NCBI GenBank assembly: GCA_949825065.1
Contig: OX463848.1
Span: 29,889,549-29,953,548, forward strand
DNA: 64,000 nucleotides
Direction of reading: 5' to 3'
Source of the DNA: Odontocerum albicorne
Lineage: Eukaryota > Arthropoda > Insecta > Trichoptera > Odontoceridae
Part shown: in pieces, positions 9,901 through 18,900 of the stretch
Numbering within the stretch: position 1 is the stretch's first letter
Layout: every line of letters starts with the position of its first letter
Made by a program: the position numbers and the translations under genes
The notes under the pieces: generated by a model
Databases searched by the model: none
The model's input: only the letters and a program-made list of their open reading frames with translations
Told to the model about the DNA's origin: nothing

Positions 9901-12900
9901 ACTCCATCAAGGAGTACATCATTTTGATTCATTTGAAAACACTGAAAGTATAACAACAATTTTAAAAAAACATGGAATCAAAACAGGTAAATTGATTTTA
10001 ATAAATTTAATATTTATGCCAAAAAGTAATAAATGTGTTAAAATGGAAGTAGAAGGTCAGATAATGTTAAGTAATAATAATGACAACACAAAAAAATCAG
10101 TGAATGTGTACCACAGTGTTCACATTCACTAATGGGAGTGTACTTCCACTGCTCAATGAACATTTTAGAATATAAACATCCATGCGCAGCTGACATTTAT
10201 ATATTTAGGCTTGCTGCATTTAGATATTTTTTTTTAATTCGCTGTAAGGCGGAGTTCCCTTGGACAAAACTGTTACTATAATAATAATTGCAACTGCTCG
10301 TGATATAGTGATACAAGACAAGGTTTTTTTAAGTGTTCTTGCACTTTGAAATGTGAGACTCTGAAGTGTAAGTGCAAGAAAAATGGCACTTTATGCAAGT
10401 CAAAACACTTTGACTTAGTGCAATAAAACATTAATTAAAGTGCATTTTTACAATTTTATTTTTAAATTTTCTTTCCCCAGCCCCAGTTTGTAAAGGTTAA
10501 CAAAAACTGGAGAGGCTATACAATCAGTAGTGAATATGGATGTATTATTTCCAAATGAATAATTTCTTTCACATTTACTGTTTCATCGTCATTGTTGGGC
10601 CTCGTAGTCGAGGATTCTCTGCCATTTCAACTTCAATTCCATTGGAAAATGAAGCTGAGCTGTGGAGGTTCAGCAAACTCACCAGCCACACCCCTGTACT
10701 GGATCTGATAGCACACCGAAGTAAAATGATCAAAGCACACCGACATGTTGTTTTTTTTTTTTTTTTGAAAGAATGGATATGACCGAAGTCATAGGTATCC
10801 TTATACCCCTGAATACTAGGTGGAAAAAATGCCTGTGTCATTCAAGGGGAGTAGCACAGTTTGGGGTTTGAACCAGCGACCTGGAAATCCACTACGTTAC
10901 TGCATGGCATTTACCGTTTACTATAGTGAAGGTATACATTAAAGAGTGATAGTTAAAATTCACTGTACAATCCACTTCTACTGTGACAAATATAATATTG
11001 TTATTAACTACAAGTGTAAATAATAAATTCCTTGTGAAAAAAATCATGATAGGAAAACAAAACAAACATATTGATGTTTCTCATAGATAAATCTACAAAA
11101 GTGTCAGTTTTATTTAAAGAAAGATTGATCATTTAATATCATATTTCTAGTTTCAATAGCATACCTGCATTATTTGAGAGCCTGATATTATAATAAACCA
11201 AAGTGCATTCAACAAGTTTTTTGAGAAAAATCCTTAAATATATGTTAAAACTGCTATATTTAGTACATCTTGTACTTTGAAGACTATTTTCTTTACGTTA
11301 TGCCTTTCATTTATTATAAATATCTTAGGTAGATTACCATATTAACTATTAAAATAGATTAGAAAGACACGTGTTCAGATTTTCATAGTAAATTATACCG
11401 TTTTTTTTCTTCCTTTTAAATTTCCTTGTTCAGGTTTTGCTCGGAACTATCAGTACGTTACATAATTTAGTAAATTTATTTTCCAGGGATCATTGGAAAA
11501 AAGCATGTTGGTCCAGCAGATGCCTATCCTTTTGATTTCTCTCAGACTGAAGAAAATAATCCTATTAATCAAGTTGGCAGAAATATTACCCATATTAAAT
11601 TACTGGCCAGAGAATTTTTAGCACAAACCAATAATGAATCCAAGTGAGTTTAATTAATATTTTCAACAATACTGTAATTTGATACCATTTTCTTAAAAAG
11701 ACAGGATAATACCGTGAGCTGTTCACAAGCTACTTACGAGTGAACAGTGAACTGATTTTGCATATCCACAGAACAGTAGAGTTTATTTACATTTTTTTCT
11801 AACAGTGTGTCAAATCAGATTGTAAGGTCTACTTACATCTTTTCATAATATTGGTTGATTGTTGAGAAGTTTACATTAATTAGCTTTCGGTACGACCATG
11901 GTTAAATGGGAATCTAACCTAAAAAAATGTTCCTATTACTCTTGCATTCACCCAAATATCTCAATACAGGTAGAATATGAATTGTAGAATAAGACCATAG
12001 ATTCTACAGAATATTTTACATGAAAAGATTAGGAGGATATTTATTTACTTTTAGCATATCCCTAGATCCTCTTGTAGAAAATTCATTATTATTTATTTGA
12101 AAAGTTATCACATTACGTAATTTTTTTATACATTATCTCAAAAAAATTCCTACCATCCATTCGAATTATTTTACTTCTAGGCCTTTCCTACTGTATATTG
12201 GATTCCATGACCCTCATCGATGTGGTCATACTACACCTCAATACGGACCTTTCTGTGAGCGATGGGGATCAGGGGAAGAAGGAATGGGACACATTCCTGA
12301 CTGGCAGCCATGGTACTACCAGTGGGACGAAATACAGTTGCCTTACCACATACAGGTTTTCTTTTTCATAATACAGAATAAATCATTTAAATAATTAGCC
12401 TCGAATAATATTTTTGACTATCATATAGATTTTCAAAATACTTGATATCATTCTCAATCACTTTTAGAACATAAATATTTCTAGATGTCTATTAGAAAAC
12501 ATGAATTACTTTATCTCATCTATATTTTGTAACAAATACTTATTTTTATGACTAACTCTAGGATACTGAATCAGCCAGAAGAGATATTGCAGCCCAATAT
12601 ACAACCATGTCCCGATTGGATCAAGGTAAAATCTATCTCTGTTTGGGTAATTGTGGGATTTTGATAACTGTAATCTACGAGTATCAATTAGATATCTAAA
12701 AGACCTTGTCATTTTTTTTATCTTAACTAATGAATCCGATTCTAATTTCTTTTGAATATAAAATGGAAATTATATTACACTTCTGTTGTATATAATCTGG
12801 CGGGTTTATGGCCATATGGAAATTAATTCCGACCAACCTAAAGATAATCATGGATCTTATGTGAAAACTCAAAAAAAGTTATTTATGGGAAAAATATAAC

Positions 12901-15900
12901 TTATGTGAAAAATCAAGAATCCTGGGTCAGAAGACAAGCGCTCCACTAAGTGAATCCGAAGGTTGTAAAAATTACAATCAAGTGGGATTGAAAAGACTTT
13001 AACTATTAAAATCGTATTAACTACAAACAATTCCTATCAAAAAGAAACTAAAATTTACTGTCAATTTGTGAAAAAAATCTATTTAAAATTAAACAATAAC
13101 ATTTTAAATTTTAAGAATAGTATTGGGTTGTAACATACACGTATAGTCGTTTCCAATATCCACTTTCAGAGGTCTATAAAATTGAACAAAATGCTGTGAA
13201 TGAGTAATATATACCAAAGATAGATTAGAAAAATATTTTGCCAAAAAAAAAGGAAAACAAATTATACAACAATTTAAGAAAAAAGTAATTTCCATTTTGT
13301 CACTTTCTTTTCATATTAATTCAGTCAAATAATACTTGTAGAAATATAATAATTATTAATGAGATATAAAATCTTTCGTTATTAATTTACTAACAACCAA
13401 GTCTGTTAGTTGATCCACCTGATCACATGCCTGTATTTTATACGTTTTCTCAATCAACTTTTTATTGCTGAAGTGTTGGAGATCATCAATAGAGCACTGT
13501 TGGCCAGAAATATTTTTCAACACATCTGATGTAATATCATCACCATCTTGTTCAATGATTGCAACTAAAAGCATAGTTACTTTATAATCAATTCCAAAAG
13601 TTAATAAACTTTGCAATATATTCTTGGACAAATATAAATTAAATAATATCTCAGAATATATGTTGCGTGTCATCATTTTATTCCTTTTGAATGATAATAG
13701 TGCTTTATTTGATGCAACCACAATTTGAAAGGGGCTGCATATGTAACTGGATTTTATCAAACAGCATTTTAATGATCCATTCATAACTTTCTGTTTAAAC
13801 TCTGAGATTTTTGACATATTTATAAGGGTTTTTTTCAATTTTGCATTTGTCTCACAAAATATCTCAATAAAATTGTCTCCAAATAATATATTGTTAATCA
13901 TTAAAAAAAAAATAGTACTTGTAAAAAATCCAGAAATATTGCTTTATAAGTTTTTTAACATTGAATTCAACAAATTAATTTCTATTTGTTTGTATACACT
14001 AGACAGAGGCAAATCAAATTTATTTACTGTGCAAATATAGGTAGGTTTTGAATATATGAAAAGTAGGTTTCAATGTACATGAAAATAAGAAATGCCTATG
14101 AAAAAGTGTTCCTATTTTCAGGAGAAGTAAATTATATTAAAAAATACTAAACTGGTTAAATTTACTAGGATATAAGAAAGCTCCCTTCTATAAATTATTT
14201 TAAAATTAATATATATTGCATAAATTATTAATATATAATTAATAATATATATTGCATAAATTATTAAATTAATAATATATATTGCATAAATTATTTTCAT
14301 CATTGAAGTTCTTATGAACTTCAATGATGAAAATAATTTATGCAATACTGTTTTGTGTCAAAATTTTAATCCAAGAGAGTATTTAGAATTAATGTTAAAC
14401 AGCTATTAAAAGTAAATAGTTAACATACATTCAGGTAAAAAAAGATCTGAAATAAAAACAGGTGCTTAGTGCTCATAATTTCTATGAAGATTGTCAGATC
14501 CAATTTCACACTGAACTGTTATTTTTTTTACTTAGTTTTCAAGAATTCAAGGATATTTATTGCAAAGAAAAACTATTCACTTACGCTTTGCTAAGTTGAA
14601 TTTATTCTGAACAAAATAATTCAGAGAAGATGTAATCAATTTGAATACTGACTTTTGGGAATTTCAACACATGTAAAAGCTTAATCCATAAATTTTTTTG
14701 ACTTAAAACTATTTCTATTGTATTATTTGATGCATATTCCTTGTTTTTTAAAGCTAATATGATGAGTGCTGATTATCCGTGGTAATTGGGGTACAGTCGA
14801 ACCCGGATAATTGAAAAACACAGTTAATCCAAATTAAGATTTCATTGAGTTAAAAATGTTGACTTAAATTGCTAAACATTGTTATGCAAGATGAGGACAC
14901 AAACAAGTTTTCTCAATTTTAACTGATACAACCGCTAAACGTTGGTATCATACCTCAGCAATTACATTGGGAATCCCTGGATCCATATATTTTGTGGACA
15001 CGAGAAAACAACACCAACTTACTAGCGCTAGTCAATTGGTATAATATAAACTATAAATTTTTATAATAGTTTACGTACTTGCTTTGTAATTTTCAAACTG
15101 TGAACTTTTGTTGAAAATTTGGAAAAAAAATATTTTTAGGGGTTACTAAAAAAACAATTGTAATCCAATTCATAGATAATTGAGCCCAGGTTAATCGACC
15201 CTCTACTGTATATGTATTGTAATATATTTTTATTTTAAAATTAATTTCACATGTTAATAGAAGTCACTGGTACATAAAATATAATAAACCTAAAAGCTAG
15301 AAATGTTGTCAATAATTTTAAAACCTAATTGATATTTTTGTACTTCATATTTTATGAACAATAATGCTTAATTTAATAGCAACAGTTATTCAACATATTC
15401 TTAGAAACCTCAATTATAACATTTTCAGGTGTTGGACTAATTTTGAAGGAGTTAGAATCTTCGGGACATAAAGATGACACCCTAGTGATCTTCACATCAG
15501 ATAACGGAATTCCATTCCCATCTGGCAGGACTAATTTGTATGATTCAGGAATGAAGGAACCAATGCTAATCTCTTCACCATTGCATAAAGAGAGGCGCTA
15601 CAAGGCCACTCAAGCTATGTCAAGCCTTCTCGATATTGTCCCAACCTTACTAGATTGGTTTGATATTAAAGAAAATAATACTGTAGAACAAGAAACTGCA
15701 AAACCAAAACTAACAGGAAAAAGTTTACTTCCACTTCTTGTCAAAGGTATCTAAATTTTATATATTTTTCTTTGCTTTTCTTAATCCTTTCAGCATCTTC
15801 TTATGTAGAAATAAATTTTTATTCTAATTACAATTTCCAAATGTAAGTTATAATTTTTTGCCAGTATATGAATGATGAACTGGAGGTGATTGATCACGTA

Positions 15901-18900
15901 TAAAGAATGCCGCTTAGTAGCTGGTCAAAATTTGTGCTGTTTTATTATCCACTACAGACTCCACAAATCAGATGCTCACTTTTTACCAACCATCAGTGTT
16001 TATCATATAGATTTGCAGTCTTAGCCTAAAGAGATAGAATGTAGAGTTGCGGGCTATGGACCAAACTGGGTAGAAGTATTCTTATAATAGTGGCATGGAT
16101 ATTTCAGAAGCGTTATTACGGTAAATAATGATTATTTGAATACAAACACTGAGATACCAGGAACTATGCAATAGCAGTGAGAGATGAAGTACGACTGATC
16201 ATGTGAGTGACTTGAGATGAATTTTTGGTAGGTTTTTCATTGTTAGTGGCACTCATTCGGCGAGGAATTTAAAAATAATTCACGAGATGTCAATTGGGGA
16301 TACAGATCCCGCAGATAACAGGGGACTACTGTATTACAAAAGAAATTCGTAACTTGACACAGAAATAAACATGACATTTAATGTAGAGAAGGCAAAGGCA
16401 GATAAGGGAATGATCTCATACATATTTCCAATGTATCAATATTTAATGTATTTTTCAAGTTTACCTTCTTTTATTTTTTTCGAGAACCCCCAAGTGATCC
16501 AGATTCAGCAGTGTTCGCCTCCCAAACTCACCATGAAGTAACTATGTACTACCCCATGCGTGCCGTGAGGACCAACAGATATAAGTTGATTCATAATCTC
16601 AACTATCGCATGCCGTTCCCTATTGATCAAGACTTCTACCTGTCGCCTACTTTCCAGGTATTTGAAAATTTGTTTTTTGGCTCAGGGACCTTAATAATCC
16701 AATGCTGACTTCACTACAGTCGCCAAATTCTTTGTCCCGCATAGCCTCACCTGACAATCTATAATAAGGCTTAAGCATCTCATTAAATATTACTAATTCA
16801 TAGTTAACGTGGGTATTGGAGTGGTTTAATAGCTGTTAGAGTATCAGCTGGAATTGTCCTAATTATTCAAATATTTGAAACAATGTTAACACGATTGGTT
16901 TATTTAACACAATCGATTTTGTATAGACTTTACTACTTATATAATTAATTTATGTTAAATATGTAAAAATCTCTATTCTTTGAGATTAGATTTGATTGAT
17001 TAATTCACCTGACCACCATTGTTCAATTTGTGAATTAAATTTATTTTTTCAGGACATCTTGAACAGAACAAGAAATAAGGAGCTATTGCCTTGGTACAAG
17101 ACTTTAAAACAATATTATAACAGACCTCAGTGGGAGTTGTATGACTTGAAATCAGATCCCACAGAATCCATTAATCTTGCATGTAAGTATTTAATACATC
17201 ATCTATAATGTCGGAAGAGATTATGAGATATAAAATAACATACATTAAATAGCATGTTTATTATTATTATTATCCTAAGCTCGACAGCCCTGGGTGGGCC
17301 TTGGCTGAATCCAGGAGCTTCCTCCATTCTTGTCTGTTTGATGCCCTTATTCTCCAATTTCTCACTGGCAACACCGATGCATCCGTGTTGACACTGTCCA
17401 TCCATCGCATTTTGGGCCTTCCTGGTCTTCTACGTCCCTGTGTTACTGAGAGCGTGAGGCGTTTTGTAGGGTTGTCGTCGTCCATTCTGATTATGTGACC
17501 AGCCCATCTCAAGCGCCCTACTCTGACGGATCTGATCACATCGGGCTCTTTATAGATATCATATAGCTCTCGGTTATATCGACGACGCCAACCATTGTGG
17601 TCTCTCACTGGGCCGTATATTGTCCTAAGAACCCTTCTTTCAAATGCTGCGATGGACCCTTCAGTGTGTTTTGTCATCACCCAGGTTTCAGAGGCATATG
17701 TGAGGACTGGTTTGATCAGGGTCTTGTACAATAGTGTTTTTGTGGTTCTTCGCAGTAATTTGGATCTTAACTGTTTTTGGAGAGCGTAGTAACATCGGTT
17801 TGCTGCCATTATCCTTCTGTCAATTTCTTCTCGGGTGTTATTATCACTGGTAACTGTTGAGCCTAAGTATGTAAATGAATTAATTATTTCAAAGTTGTAA
17901 TTTGCAGCTGAGAAAACCTGGGGGTATGGATATGTGGTATTAGAAGCAATCATCAATTTTGTTTTATCTTCATTTATGACAAGTCCCATTATTTTTGCTT
18001 TTTCCTCCAATGCTACAAACGCTTCACGGGTAGCTTCAAGTGACCGTCCCACAATATCTATGTCATCTGCATAGGCGAGTAGCTGAACTGACTTGTAGAA
18101 TATAGTGCCTCTGGTATCTATTTTTGAGTCCCTTATCACTTTTTCTAGAGCCACGTTAAATAGGAGACATGCCAAGGCATCTCCCTGTCGTAGGCCATTA
18201 TATGTCTGGAATGGTTTTGAGAGGTCTTTGTCGATTCTTACTTTGGTTATGGTTGGGCTCATTGTTGCTCTTACAAGTCGTATCAGCTTATTTGGTATAT
18301 TCAATTCGGACATTGCTTTATACAGTTCTTTTCTATTTATGCTGTCATAGGCCGCTTTGAAGTCAATAAACAAGTGGAAGGTGTCAATATTGTATTCTTG
18401 GCACTTTTCTAGTATTTGCCGTAGGCCGTGGATCTGGTCAGTTGTGCCTTTGCCTGCTGTGAAACCACATTGGTAGGTACCAATGATTTTCTCAGTGTAT
18501 GTCGAGAGCCTTGAAAAGAGGACATTAGAGAGTATTTTATAAGCAGTATTCAGTAATGTTATGCCTCTGTAATTTTTGCAGTCCAACTGGTCTCCTTTTT
18601 TGTGTAATGGGCACAGAACGCCCTGGGACCAGTCATCTGGTAGCGTCTCTGCATTCCAGATTTCAGTTATTATTTGATGTATTATCCTGATAAGAGGTTC
18701 TGGCGCATGTTTGTACAGTTCACTGGGGATGTTGTCTTCGCCAGGGGCTCTGTTATTTTTTAATTTCTTAAGAGCCAGTTGGACCTCCGTCAGTGTTGGT
18801 TCATTTATGTTGGTTTCATCAGGTGATTCTCTAGTTAGGGATTCGTCAATTGTTGGTTGGCTGCTTCCATTAAGTAATTCATCGAAATGCTCCACCCACC

